Positions 1 through 7,320 of a DNA stretch of 17,453 nt are shown here, in pieces. Numbering within the stretch: the first letter of the stretch is position 1; each line of letters starts with the position of its first letter. Position numbers and translations under genes: made by a program. The stretch covers positions 1-17,453 of the forward strand of contig JAFTHJ010000056.1 in NCBI GenBank assembly GCA_017457465.1, in the 5' to 3' direction. Under the pieces are notes generated by a model. That model worked only from the letters and a program-made list of their open reading frames with translations. It made no database searches and was not told the origin of the DNA. This DNA is from Clostridia bacterium (GTDB taxonomy: Bacteria; Bacillota; Clostridia; Oscillospirales; CAG-272).

Positions 1-470
1 CCCTTGAGGACAAGAATAGTCTGACGACCTTCGTGACCTCCAATCCCGACTGTCAGTACGGAGTTGACGGAATCGAGTTTGACAGAGAGGGCAATCTGCT
101 TGTCGGAAACTTCGGTGACGGCGCGGTTTACAAGGTGGTTATGGACGATGATGGAAATGTCGTATCAAACGAGGTTTGGGCGCAGGACAAAGAAAATCTT
201 GTCAGCACAGACGGTATGATAATGGACTGTGAGGGAAATCTCTATATTGCCGATTTCAACGCCAACGCTATAGTTAAGATACTTCCCGACGGAACTGTGA
301 CCAAGTACGCGCAGAACGGCGATACCGATGGACTTCACGGTGAGCTTGACCAGCCGGGTGAGCCTATTATCTGGCAGGGCAAACTTGTGGTATCCTGCTT
401 CGACTGCGTTATCAACGCGACAAATTCGGCGCACGAAATCCCCGCGACTCTGGCGGAGCTTGAGCTTTAA
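1..470 (+). CDS. SMP-30/gluconolactonase-like beta-propeller protein, 3' part only
   Basis: The reading frame is open from the left edge (first full codon at base 3) to TAA at 468-470, so the true start lies outside the window; the GTG at 33 is internal. About 155 residues are visible. They contain repeated propeller-blade signatures of the SMP-30/gluconolactonase/LRE (NHL-like) fold: a blade reading GVDGIEFDREGNLLVGNF and another reading STDGMIMDCEGNLYIADF. The Asp of the TDG motif (codon 210-212) sits where this family has a metal-binding Asp. Known members hydrolyse sugar lactones or act as calcium-binding sensors; which applies here cannot be told. Only 34 bases separate it from the glycyl radical enzyme gene, so the two are probably co-transcribed, and a lactone or sugar-acid step next to the radical enzyme is a reasonable inference. 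No signal peptide can be judged because the N-terminus is missing. Confidence 0.75.
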   Translation, partial: LEDKNSLTTFVTSNPDCQYGVDGIEFDREGNLLVGNFGDGAVYKVVMDDDGNVVSNEVWAQDKENLVSTDGMIMDCEGNLYIADFNANAIVKILPDGTVTKYAQNGDTDGLHGELDQPGEPIIWQGKLVVSCFDCVINATNSAHEIPATLAELEL

Positions 471-490
471 CTATCCACACCCGTAAGGGA

Positions 491-499
491 AAAGGAGGT
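491..499 (+). promoter_or_regulatory. Strong ribosome binding site of the glycyl radical enzyme gene
   Basis: AAAGGAGGT lies 5 bases before the ATG at 505. It is a near-perfect anti-Shine-Dalgarno match, fixes the start codon, and suggests strong translation of the enzyme. Confidence 0.85.
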
Positions 500-504
500 A
501 CCAT

Positions 505-2613
505 ATGTTTTATACGATATACAATCATATTCGCTTGGCGCATTACGATGAACTTGCGGGTATGCCGCCTCATAAGCGTCAGGCAACGCTGTTCCGCTAC
601 TATACCGAGCAGATACCGATAGTTATTCCCGAGGGTGATATACTCGCGGGACGCTACGGATACGAGGATGACCTGACTCCCGTCGCGCCGCCGAAGCCGA
701 TGCCCGGTATACGCGTTTTCACAGAGGAGGAGAAAAGGCTCAACGAGCATTTTAAAAAGTATCTATCCGTTGAGATAGGCTTCCACCGTTCGCACACCTG
801 TATAGATTACGGTGAGGTTATCGGAAAAGGCTTACGCTATTATCTCGAGCAGGTCGAGCAGAAGCTATCCGAGCAGCCCGAGCACGATTTCTACCTCGCT
901 ATGAGGGATTCTATCGAAACCGCTATCGCTTTCGGAGGTCGTTATGCGGCACTTGCCGAGCAGATGGCGAGTGATGCGAAGAATGACGGAGAGCGCTCAC
1001 GCCTGACTCGTATGAGCGAGGCGCTTCGCCGAGTTCCCGAGTACGGCGCTCGTAATTTTTATGAGGCGGTGCAGTCGCTCTGGCTTCTGCATAACCTCAT
1101 TCCTATGGCGGAGATGGGCTGGTACAGTATCTCTGTCGGAAGAATGGACCAGTATTTATATCCATATTATCTACGTGCCTCGGAGGACGGAATATCCCGC
1201 GAGGATATGAAGTCGATTCTGAAAAATCTTTTCCAGCTTCTCGATTCCTATGGCGACGGCGCTTGTGCGCTCAATGTCGGTGGTGTGGATGCCGAGGGCA
1301 GAGAAATGTATAACGAGCTGTCGTGGCTGCTGTTAGAGGTAGAAAAGGAAACCGCTCTGCGCGCTCCGATATTTGCCGCGAGAATCAGTCCGAATACTCC
1401 CGAGGATTTCTTTGACGCGCTTATAGATTTTGAACTGTTCCGTATAGGTCAACCCACCTTTTACGGTGAGATGCCCTGTCGTCGAGCTGTGGCAGGAAGA
1501 GGAATCCCCGAGGCAGAGGCGGCAACATTTTCCGCCAATTCCTGTATGGGACTTATACTGGGCGGCAGAGAGTTCGCCAATATGTGGGGAATAAAATTCA
1601 ATATGAATCTTCCGCTTGAGGTGGCGCTCTGTGGCGGCGTGGCCCTGCATAACGAGCTTGGCTTCACTACCGTCACAAAGCCTCGAGAGATAAACTCCGA
1701 GGATGAATTGCTCGAGGCGTACGGCGCGTATCTTGAGGAAATTATGGGAATGTCTGCCGATATTTCCTACGCCGTTGCTAAAAACGCGGCGACGAATACA
1801 TCCGACCCATTCCTTTCGGTACTTACCGAGGGCTGTATTGAGAGCGGACTCGACCGCGCGATAGGCGCGACATACGACACGGTTACAGTCGAGGGTATGG
1901 GTATGATAAACGCCTGTGACGCCATTGAGGCTATATGTGAGCTTGTCTTTGACAGGAAAAAGTACACTATCGGTCAGATGCTCGAGGCGGCAAAGCGCAA
2001 CTATGAGGGAGATGCCGAGTTGCTTTATGATATAAGGAATTGCAAAAAGTACGGTATGAACGACGAGCGTTGCAACCGAATCGTAGCAAGAGTCGGTCAG
2101 ATGCTCTCCAAGATATGCCGTGAGAAATCACACGGAAATTATCTTTTCCTGCCCTCGCTTCACACAATTGACGAGAATGTCAAATACGGTTCAACGCTTC
2201 CCGCAACACTTGATGGCAGACTCGCGGGTGAGCCTGTGAGCAAGAACGCTAATCCCTCGCTGCTTCTGAAGGATATAGAGCCTACCTCTGTAATCATTTC
2301 CGCCGCCTGTGTGCCGCAGACCGATTTCAGCGGAGGTCAGCCTATTGACCTTTTCTTTGACAAAGCGCAGTTTGCCACGAAGGAATCCCGAGACAAGATA
2401 AAGGCGATGATTCGCACCTATTTTGAGCTTGGCGGTCTGCAATTTCAGGTAAACAGTGTGGATATCGAGCTTCTCGAGAGGGCGTACGCAAATCCCGAGG
2501 CTTATCCCAATCTGATAATCCGCAAGGGCGGATACAGTGTTCGCTTCGGAGAATTAAGCCGAGACGCGCAGAGAGAGTTTATCGAGCAGTCTCGCAGAGG
2601 AAATCCAGCGTGA
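505..2613 (+). CDS. Glycyl radical enzyme (pyruvate formate-lyase/dehydratase superfamily), substrate unknown
   Basis: This is a 702-residue member of the glycyl radical superfamily, whose members carry out thiyl-radical chemistry in the cytoplasm of anaerobes. The C-terminal radical loop is clear: R673-K-G-G-Y-S, with Gly676 aligned to the radical glycine of the usual RVxGYS motif, followed by an ELSRDAQ-EFI segment. The thiyl cysteine is Cys347 in SANSCMG. In glycerol, choline, hydroxyproline and related eliminases this site reads GCVE and the Glu is a catalytic base; here the +2 residue is Gly349, so a typical eliminase role is doubtful. It is not PFL either, because the adjacent Cys-Cys pair is absent. 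The superfamily middle is recognisable (ISVGRMDQYLYPYY, ALNVGGVDAEG). The length is short against the usual 780-850, mostly at the N-terminus. The gene is followed after 15 bases by its activase and preceded by a lactonase-like gene. Family assignment is firm; function is open. Confidence 0.93.
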   Translation: MFYTIYNHIRLAHYDELAGMPPHKRQATLFRYYTEQIPIVIPEGDILAGRYGYEDDLTPVAPPKPMPGIRVFTEEEKRLNEHFKKYLSVEIGFHRSHTCIDYGEVIGKGLRYYLEQVEQKLSEQPEHDFYLAMRDSIETAIAFGGRYAALAEQMASDAKNDGERSRLTRMSEALRRVPEYGARNFYEAVQSLWLLHNLIPMAEMGWYSISVGRMDQYLYPYYLRASEDGISREDMKSILKNLFQLLDSYGDGACALNVGGVDAEGREMYNELSWLLLEVEKETALRAPIFAARISPNTPEDFFDALIDFELFRIGQPTFYGEMPCRRAVAGRGIPEAEAATFSANSCMGLILGGREFANMWGIKFNMNLPLEVALCGGVALHNELGFTTVTKPREINSEDELLEAYGAYLEEIMGMSADISYAVAKNAATNTSDPFLSVLTEGCIESGLDRAIGATYDTVTVEGMGMINACDAIEAICELVFDRKKYTIGQMLEAAKRNYEGDAELLYDIRNCKKYGMNDERCNRIVARVGQMLSKICREKSHGNYLFLPSLHTIDENVKYGSTLPATLDGRLAGEPVSKNANPSLLLKDIEPTSVIISAACVPQTDFSGGQPIDLFFDKAQFATKESRDKIKAMIRTYFELGGLQFQVNSVDIELLERAYANPEAYPNLIIRKGGYSVRFGELSRDAQREFIEQSRRGNPA

Positions 2614-2628
2614 TAAACGAGGTATAAT

Positions 2629-3531
2629 ATGGACGGAACGATATTTAATGTGCAGCATTTTTGTGTCAACGACGGTCCCGGAATACGCACAACGGTATTC
2701 TTCAAAGGCTGTCCGCTCCGTTGCGCATGGTGTCATAATCCCGAATCTCATAAGATACAGAGGGAGCTTATGTATGACGCGGAGAGATGTGTGGGCTGCG
2801 CAAGATGTGTCTCGCTCTGCCCGAAAGGAGCGCACCGTATTGAGAATGGCACACATATTTTTGACCGTTCGCTTTGCGGAGTCTGCGGAGAGTGTGTTTA
2901 CGCTTGTCTTTCGGATGCGCTTGAGATAGCGGGAGAGCGGAGAAGTGTCGATGAGATTATGTCGGAGGTGCGTAAGGATGCTATATTCTACCGCAATTCG
3001 GGCGGCGGAATGACGCTTTCTGGCGGTGAGCCACTGATGCAGTCGGAGTTTGCTATAGCTTTATTGTCTTTAGCGAGAGCCGAGGGTATTCACACGGCAG
3101 TGGAGACCTGCGCTTACGCGAGTGAGGAGACGATTCTCTCGGTGGCGAAGCATACAGACCTCTTTCTCTTTGACTGGAAATGCACGAACGAGGCTCTGCA
3201 CCTTAAGTATACGGGTGTTGACAACAAGGAGATACGCCGAAATATTCTGGCGGTGGACGCAATGGGCGTGAAGAGTATTCTGCGCTGTCCCATAATTCCG
3301 GGGGTGAACGATACCGAGGAGCATTTTAAGGGTATTGGCGCACTTGCCGCAAGGCTGAAAAATCTTTTGCGTATAGAGATAGAGCCATATCACTCTCTCG
3401 GCGTACATAAATACGGGCGTCTTGACAGAGCCGATGATACTCGGGAGTTCGGTATCCCCGATGCCGAGCAGACAGAAGGTTGGATAGCGCGTATACGTGC
3501 TTATACCGACCTTGAGGTCAGACTCGCGTGA
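2629..3531 (+). CDS. Glycyl radical enzyme activating enzyme (radical SAM)
   Basis: This 300-residue activase uses S-adenosylmethionine and a [4Fe-4S] cluster to place the radical on the partner glycine, here very probably Gly676 of the preceding gene product. The radical SAM motif is C28-x3-C32-x2-C35. It is followed by two ferredoxin-type clusters, C54/C57/C60/C64 and C83/C86/C89/C93, as in the class of activases that serve dehydratase and decarboxylase GREs; PFL activase lacks this insert. GGGMTLSGGEP at 125-135 is the SAM-binding strand. The ATG at 2629 comes 15 bases after the GRE stop, with a weak ribosome site (ACGAGG), fitting a catalytic partner needed at lower dose. The gene ends at a strong terminator, closing the operon. 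Length and domain order are complete. Confidence 0.95.
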   Translation: MDGTIFNVQHFCVNDGPGIRTTVFFKGCPLRCAWCHNPESHKIQRELMYDAERCVGCARCVSLCPKGAHRIENGTHIFDRSLCGVCGECVYACLSDALEIAGERRSVDEIMSEVRKDAIFYRNSGGGMTLSGGEPLMQSEFAIALLSLARAEGIHTAVETCAYASEETILSVAKHTDLFLFDWKCTNEALHLKYTGVDNKEIRRNILAVDAMGVKSILRCPIIPGVNDTEEHFKGIGALAARLKNLLRIEIEPYHSLGVHKYGRLDRADDTREFGIPDAEQTEGWIARIRAYTDLEVRLA

Positions 3532-3581
3532 CGCGTTTTGTGCCAAATTATGAAAAATAGATATCTTTGATAGATAACAGT

Positions 3582-3624
3582 AACCCAAAAAGCCTTCTCC
3601 CGCGGGAGAAGGCTTGTTGGGTTT
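3582..3624. terminator. Bidirectional intrinsic terminator between the GRE operon and mgsA
   Basis: A long hairpin has inner arms 3590-3600 and 3605-3615 (AAGCCTTCTCC with its complement) and outer arms AACCCAA (3582-3588) with TTGGGTT (3617-3623), separated by a single mismatch. On the minus strand the outer arm also serves as an A/T-rich flank. The hairpin sits exactly between two converging genes, so it can stop transcription from both sides. Confidence 0.85.
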
Positions 3625-3638
3625 ATTGTATATACTTT

Positions 3639-4112
3639 TCAAAGCTTTTTCGCTCTTTCGTCGACTATTCTCTTGAAGTTTGAGAGGTCGCGGGAGTAGA
3701 CTCCGTCCATATAAGGACTTGTGATTATAAAATCAGCGGTGGCACGGTTATTTGCCATAGGTATGTCGTAGACCTGCGCGATGCGGAGAAGCGCCTTGAC
3801 GTCGGGGTCGTGCGGTTGAGCGGTGAGGGGGTCAGAGAAGAAGATGACGATATCTATTTTTCCGTCAACTATTCTCACGCCTATCTGCTGGTCTCCGCCA
3901 AGAGGTCCGCTGTTGAAGCCTCTGACGGGAAGTCCCGTCCGTTCGGACACCATTTTTGCCGTCGTTCCGGTTCCGCATAGAAAATGATGCTCGAGAATTT
4001 CACGGTTCTCGGTACACCAATCTATAAGCTCTTGCTTTTTATTGTCGTGCGCTATGAGCGCTATATTTTTCTGCGGCTCCATAACAAATTCAAGGGTATC
4101 GTTGCTGTTCAT
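3639..4112 (-). CDS. mgsA: Methylglyoxal synthase
   Basis: The enzyme converts dihydroxyacetone phosphate to methylglyoxal plus phosphate, a bypass of lower glycolysis that frees phosphate when sugar phosphates pile up. It is cytoplasmic and acts as a homohexamer in E. coli. From the ATG at 4112 it has 157 residues (E. coli 152). The key residues fall at a constant offset from the E. coli enzyme: His22, Asp74, Asp94, His101 and Asp104 match H19, D71, D91, H98 and D101, within IALIAHDNKK, GPLGGDQQIG and FFSDPL-AQPHDPDVKAL. A GTG at 4121 could add three residues, but the AAGGA box lies only 2 bases before it and 11 before the ATG, so I prefer the ATG. It has its own promoter and ends at the terminator shared with the GRE operon. 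Confidence 0.95.
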   Translation of the reverse strand: MNSNDTLEFVMEPQKNIALIAHDNKKQELIDWCTENREILEHHFLCGTGTTAKMVSERTGLPVRGFNSGPLGGDQQIGVRIVDGKIDIVIFFSDPLTAQPHDPDVKALLRIAQVYDIPMANNRATADFIITSPYMDGVYSRDLSNFKRIVDERAKKL

Positions 4113-4150
4113 TTTGTTCACCGTCCTTATTCTGTATTTTTTCTACTTTC

Positions 4151-4179
4151 ATTATACCATTTTATTTCCGAAAAATCAA
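4151..4179 (-). promoter_or_regulatory. Sigma-A type promoter of mgsA
   Basis: On the minus strand, TTGATT (4174-4179) and TATAAT (4151-4156) are separated by 17 bases, 38 bases before the chosen mgsA start. It lies in the gap between the DUF5131 gene and mgsA, so mgsA can be expressed independently. Confidence 0.8.
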
Positions 4180-4193
4180 GATGTTTGAGGCTT

Positions 4194-5075
4194 TTATACT
4201 TTTTTGGCACACATTCCGCAATTGTTACAGCCGCTGCAATCTGCTCTGCTCGAGCAACTTACACAGGCGGCGCCGTAGTGAGGTGTGTGATATTCCTCCT
4301 CGGGTATTTCAAGACCGAGCATATCGGTGAGGATGAATTTTTGCGGCTTACCCGCAAAATTCATTCCCGATTTATACGCCATCTCGCTCTGTATTCGTTT
4401 GTTGGGCAGGTGATAGCGCTTACCGTCCTTGATAAATACCGTTCCCGTTTCAACAAAATTAAAGGTGACATTGTGACGCACACATTCCTCGCGGAGCGAC
4501 TTTACCCAGTCGAAGTCGCAAGGACGCGCTCCGTCGTAATTCTCGCCGCCGCAAAGTACCTTTTCTATCTGTCCGTCACCGAGATATTTCTCGATACTGA
4601 CTTGCTCTATGTAAGGCGCACACATAATTCCCTTATGCTTGAAAGGAAGCGAGAGCAGTATCGGAATACGCTCATCGGCACGGCGTTGGTTTTCACAGGT
4701 TACACTGAATGATATATTTTCCCAGCCGTCCCCCCAGCTGTCGGGCAGATGCTCAAGAGCGCGTTCGGGGCGCTTTGTGAGCAGAAAGAATTTCACGTCG
4801 GGGCGTTGACGCATTATCTCCCACGCGTCATCCCGCCACTCATCCGCCTCGGGCAGAAAGAAGTCGGAATTGAGGCATACGTGTATAGTCTCGCCGCTCC
4901 GTATTTTATATCTTCCGCTTCTGTCTCGGTGCAGAGGATAGGTAAATCCCGATTTGGTTTTGTATATCTCCGAGCCGTCACGTCCGCGCTGACGGTCAAG
5001 GTAGAACATATAGCAGTTCTCGCACCCCTCGCTGCATTTGACGCATCCGTGCCAAGGATTCCATATGTTGAACAT
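4194..5075 (-). CDS. DUF5131 (phage Gp37/Gp68 family) radical-SAM-like protein with cysteine-rich tail
   Basis: This is a 293-residue protein from the ATG at 5075, chosen because a GGAGG box lies just upstream and a sigma-A promoter lies upstream of that; the open frame runs further to 5246 but that part covers the promoter and the neighbouring gene start. The N-terminus has the DUF5131 hallmark NPWHGC-x6-GC-x2-CY, with C11, C18 and C21. An extra C14 turns it into a canonical radical SAM CxxxCxxC (C14/C18/C21). Internal family landmarks are FFLLTKRPERAL and ENISFSVTCENQ. The C-terminus carries six cysteines, C271/C274/C280/C283/C286/C289, a likely second iron-sulfur or zinc site. Despite the family name there is no phage context: its neighbours are mgsA and an ABC exporter. 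Its reaction is unknown. Confidence 0.85.
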   Translation of the reverse strand: MFNIWNPWHGCVKCSEGCENCYMFYLDRQRGRDGSEIYKTKSGFTYPLHRDRSGRYKIRSGETIHVCLNSDFFLPEADEWRDDAWEIMRQRPDVKFFLLTKRPERALEHLPDSWGDGWENISFSVTCENQRRADERIPILLSLPFKHKGIMCAPYIEQVSIEKYLGDGQIEKVLCGGENYDGARPCDFDWVKSLREECVRHNVTFNFVETGTVFIKDGKRYHLPNKRIQSEMAYKSGMNFAGKPQKFILTDMLGLEIPEEEYHTPHYGAACVSCSSRADCSGCNNCGMCAKKV

Positions 5076-5080
5076 AAATA

Positions 5081-5086
5081 CCTCCG
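5081..5086 (-). promoter_or_regulatory. Ribosome binding site that sets the DUF5131 gene start
   Basis: CGGAGG on the minus strand ends 5 bases before the ATG at 5075. This supports the 293-residue product over an upstream in-frame start at 5246. Confidence 0.8.
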
Positions 5087-5105
5087 TTTTGCGGTATCTG
5101 TATTT

Positions 5106-5134
5106 ATTATAACGCTTTTCGCACGGTATTTCAA
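5106..5134 (-). promoter_or_regulatory. Sigma-A type promoter of the DUF5131 gene
   Basis: On the minus strand, TTGAAA (5129-5134) and TATAAT (5106-5111) are separated by 17 bases. The -10 box lies 30 bases before the ATG at 5075. Confidence 0.82.
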
Positions 5135-5144
5135 TAGTTTTCGG

Positions 5145-5173
5145 TTGACAATATCGGCGTTTTGTGATAAAAT
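5145..5173 (+). promoter_or_regulatory. Sigma-A type promoter of the ABC exporter gene
   Basis: TTGACA (5145-5150) and TAAAAT (5168-5173) are separated by 17 bases, 32 bases upstream of the GTG start. It is arranged back to back with the DUF5131 promoter; the two -35 boxes are only 10 bases apart. Confidence 0.85.
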
Positions 5174-5205
5174 GAAATGCTAAAAGAAAGAACGGAGGCA
5201 GGATT

Positions 5206-6966
5206 GTGGAAAAAAGAAAAAAGGGAGCAAGTATTGGTTTGCTCAAAAGATTTTTGCCTTATTATAAAAAATACAAATGGATAATGGTGCTTGACCTTTT
5301 GTGCGCCTCGCTGACCACCGTATGTGAGCTGGTGCTGCCTATGATAGTACGCAAAATAACAGACGCGGCAACGGCAGAGGTGATGACGCTTACCGTCGAG
5401 ATGATACTCGGCTGCGGAATCGTATATCTTGTTTTGCGCATTATAGACACCGCCGCGAATTATTATATGGCTTCGGTCGGACACATAATGGGAACGAAGA
5501 TAGAGACCGATATGAGACGGGATTTCTTCGGACATCTGCAGAAGCTTTCCTTCTCCTATTACGACAACGCAAAGGTCGGCTCACTTATGTCGAGAATAAC
5601 CAGCGACCTCTTTGACGTAACCGAATTCGCGCATCACTGCCCCGAGGAGTTCTTTATCGCGGGGATAAAGATAGTATGCTCGTTTATACTCCTTTGCACT
5701 ATGAGTGTGCCGCTGACGCTTATCGTATTTTCAGTCATACCGCCTATGATAATCGTGTTGATGTTCTTCAACAGACGGATGAAGGCGGGATTCAAGGAGT
5801 CTCGTAAGCAGGTAGGTGAGCTCAACTCACAGATAGAGGACAGTCTGCTTGGAATACGCGTGGTGAAATCCTTTGCCAACGAGGCTGTCGAGGAGGAAAA
5901 GTTCGACAAGGGTAACAGAAAATTCCTGTCTATCAAGACAAAGGTATATCATATAATGGCGGGATTTCAGTCCTCGACCAGACTCTTTGACGGCGTTATG
6001 TATATCGTCGTGGTTGTCGCGGGTGCGCTCTTTATGCTGCGGGGCAGCATAAGCGCGGCGGACTACATCGCCTATCTTATGTTTGTCACGACGCTTCTCA
6101 CCTCTATCCGCAGAATAGTTGAGTTTGCCGAGCAGTTCCAGAGAGGACTTACGGGTATCGAGCGCTTCTGCGAGATAATGGATACCGAGCCCGATATCAC
6201 GAACTCGCCCGACGCGAGGGATATTGATGACGTGAGGGGAGATGTTGAATTCAAAGACGTTTCATTCTCCTATGAAAGCGAGAACAAGAGAGTGCTTTCC
6301 CACCTTAATCTCAAGGTCAGGGCGGGGGAGAGCATCGCGCTTGTCGGACCGTCGGGCGGAGGAAAGACCACGCTCTGCTCACTTATCCCGCGTTTTTACG
6401 ACGTAAGCTCGGGTGCTATACTCGTTGACGGTGTTGACATAAGAGATATCAGCACAAGCTCACTCCGAGAGCATATCGGAGTGGTCGCGCAGGACGTTTA
6501 TATGTTCTCGGGAAGCATACGCGAGAATATCGCTTACGGTAAGAGGGGAGCTACCGACGAGGAGATAGAGAGGGCGGCTGTCCTTGCGGGTGCGCACGAG
6601 TTTATCACGTCGCTCCCCGAGGGATACAACACCTATGTCGGCGAGAGAGGCGTGAAGCTCTCGGGCGGACAGAAGCAGAGAATATCTATAGCGAGAGTCT
6701 TCCTTAAGAATCCGCCGATACTTATTCTTGACGAGGCAACAAGTGCGCTTGACAACGAGAGCGAAAAGCTGGTTCAGCGCTCACTTGAAACACTCGCGAA
6801 GGGAAGAACGACCTTTACTATCGCGCACAGACTTACCACGATAAGAAACGCCGACAGGATTCTTGTGCTGACCGAGCAGGGAATCGAGGAGAGCGGAACA
6901 CACGAGGAGCTTGTGGCAAAGGGCGGAATTTACAGTGAGCTTTACAGTATGTATTCCGAAATGTGA
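5206..6966 (+). CDS. ABC transporter, fused permease and ATP-binding protein (exporter type)
   Basis: A 586-residue half-transporter with an N-terminal transmembrane domain (hydrophobic segments near 25-47, 65-87, 147-168, 169-189 and further ones near 255-300) and a C-terminal nucleotide-binding domain. Walker A is G381-T389 (GPSGGGKTT), the signature LSGGQ starts at 485, Walker B is LILDEAT at 506-512 with catalytic Glu510, and the H-loop is His541. All ATPase residues are intact, so it could work as a homodimer. No partner half-transporter is adjacent. The substrate cannot be inferred; lipid, peptide or drug export are all possible in this MsbA/LmrA-like group. GTG at 5206 is supported by GGAGG 7 bases upstream. 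No terminator is seen after the stop; the rpmH promoter begins 9 bases later. Confidence 0.93.
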   Translation: MEKRKKGASIGLLKRFLPYYKKYKWIMVLDLLCASLTTVCELVLPMIVRKITDAATAEVMTLTVEMILGCGIVYLVLRIIDTAANYYMASVGHIMGTKIETDMRRDFFGHLQKLSFSYYDNAKVGSLMSRITSDLFDVTEFAHHCPEEFFIAGIKIVCSFILLCTMSVPLTLIVFSVIPPMIIVLMFFNRRMKAGFKESRKQVGELNSQIEDSLLGIRVVKSFANEAVEEEKFDKGNRKFLSIKTKVYHIMAGFQSSTRLFDGVMYIVVVVAGALFMLRGSISAADYIAYLMFVTTLLTSIRRIVEFAEQFQRGLTGIERFCEIMDTEPDITNSPDARDIDDVRGDVEFKDVSFSYESENKRVLSHLNLKVRAGESIALVGPSGGGKTTLCSLIPRFYDVSSGAILVDGVDIRDISTSSLREHIGVVAQDVYMFSGSIRENIAYGKRGATDEEIERAAVLAGAHEFITSLPEGYNTYVGERGVKLSGGQKQRISIARVFLKNPPILILDEATSALDNESEKLVQRSLETLAKGRTTFTIAHRLTTIRNADRILVLTEQGIEESGTHEELVAKGGIYSELYSMYSEM

Positions 6967-6975
6967 AAAATACTC

Positions 6976-7004
6976 TTGACAAAAAACAAAAAATATGGTT
7001 TAAT
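6976..7004 (+). promoter_or_regulatory. Sigma-A type promoter of rpmH
   Basis: TTGACA (6976-6981) and TTTAAT (6999-7004) have a 17-base A-rich spacer and lie directly after the ABC gene stop. The strong -35 fits a ribosomal protein gene. Confidence 0.8.
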
Positions 7005-7050
7005 ATTGGGTGGAAAATAAGTAAGTTAAAAAAATGGGAGGAATTTGAAA

Positions 7051-7185
7051 ATGTTAAGGACATATCAGCCTAAAAAGAGACAGAGAAAAAAAGAGCACGG
7101 CTTCAGAAAGAGAATGAAGACCGCTGACGGAAGAAACGTTCTCAAGAGAAGACGCGCAAAGGGAAGAAAGAGACTCACCTATTAA
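7051..7185 (+). CDS. rpmH: 50S ribosomal protein L34
   Basis: This 44-codon gene encodes a very basic protein starting MLRTYQPKKRQRKKEHGFRK and continuing with the invariant pattern of bL34 (RM-T-DGR-VLKRRR-KGRK-L). It is a structural protein of the large ribosomal subunit. The ATG is preceded by GGGAGG (7036-7041) with a 9-base spacer. The gene has its own promoter and is followed by a strong terminator, so it is monocistronic. In most bacteria rpmH is directly followed by rnpA (RNase P protein) and yidC near the origin; here nothing like rnpA follows in any frame, and the next gene is on the other strand. Length matches the family (44-46 residues). Confidence 0.97.
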   Translation: MLRTYQPKKRQRKKEHGFRKRMKTADGRNVLKRRRAKGRKRLTY

Positions 7186-7237
7186 TGGGGGACTTGATTC
7201 AGCGCAGAACAAACACACGAATAAATTAAAAAGAAAT

Positions 7238-7280
7238 AACCGCTTTTGTTATCTGTAAAAGGATAATGAAAGCGGTTTTT
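7238..7280 (+). terminator. Intrinsic terminator of rpmH
   Basis: A 16-base-pair stem pairs 7238-7253 with 7262-7277 (two G-U pairs) around an 8-base loop. It is followed by further T residues to 7280. It lies 52 bases after the rpmH stop. Confidence 0.88.
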
Positions 7281-7320
7281 CAGTATAATTTCTTATGAAT
7301 TTCAATTTTTAAGTTTTTTT

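Noticed and set aside
3984..4712. Open frame of 242 codons on the plus strand opposite mgsA and DUF5131
   Set aside because: It crosses two well-supported minus-strand genes and the mgsA promoter, and its product is not recognisable.
5076..5246. A 57-residue N-terminal extension of the DUF5131 protein
   Set aside because: It covers the gene's own promoter and the start of the divergent ABC gene; the GGAGG box and family N-terminus point to the ATG at 5075.
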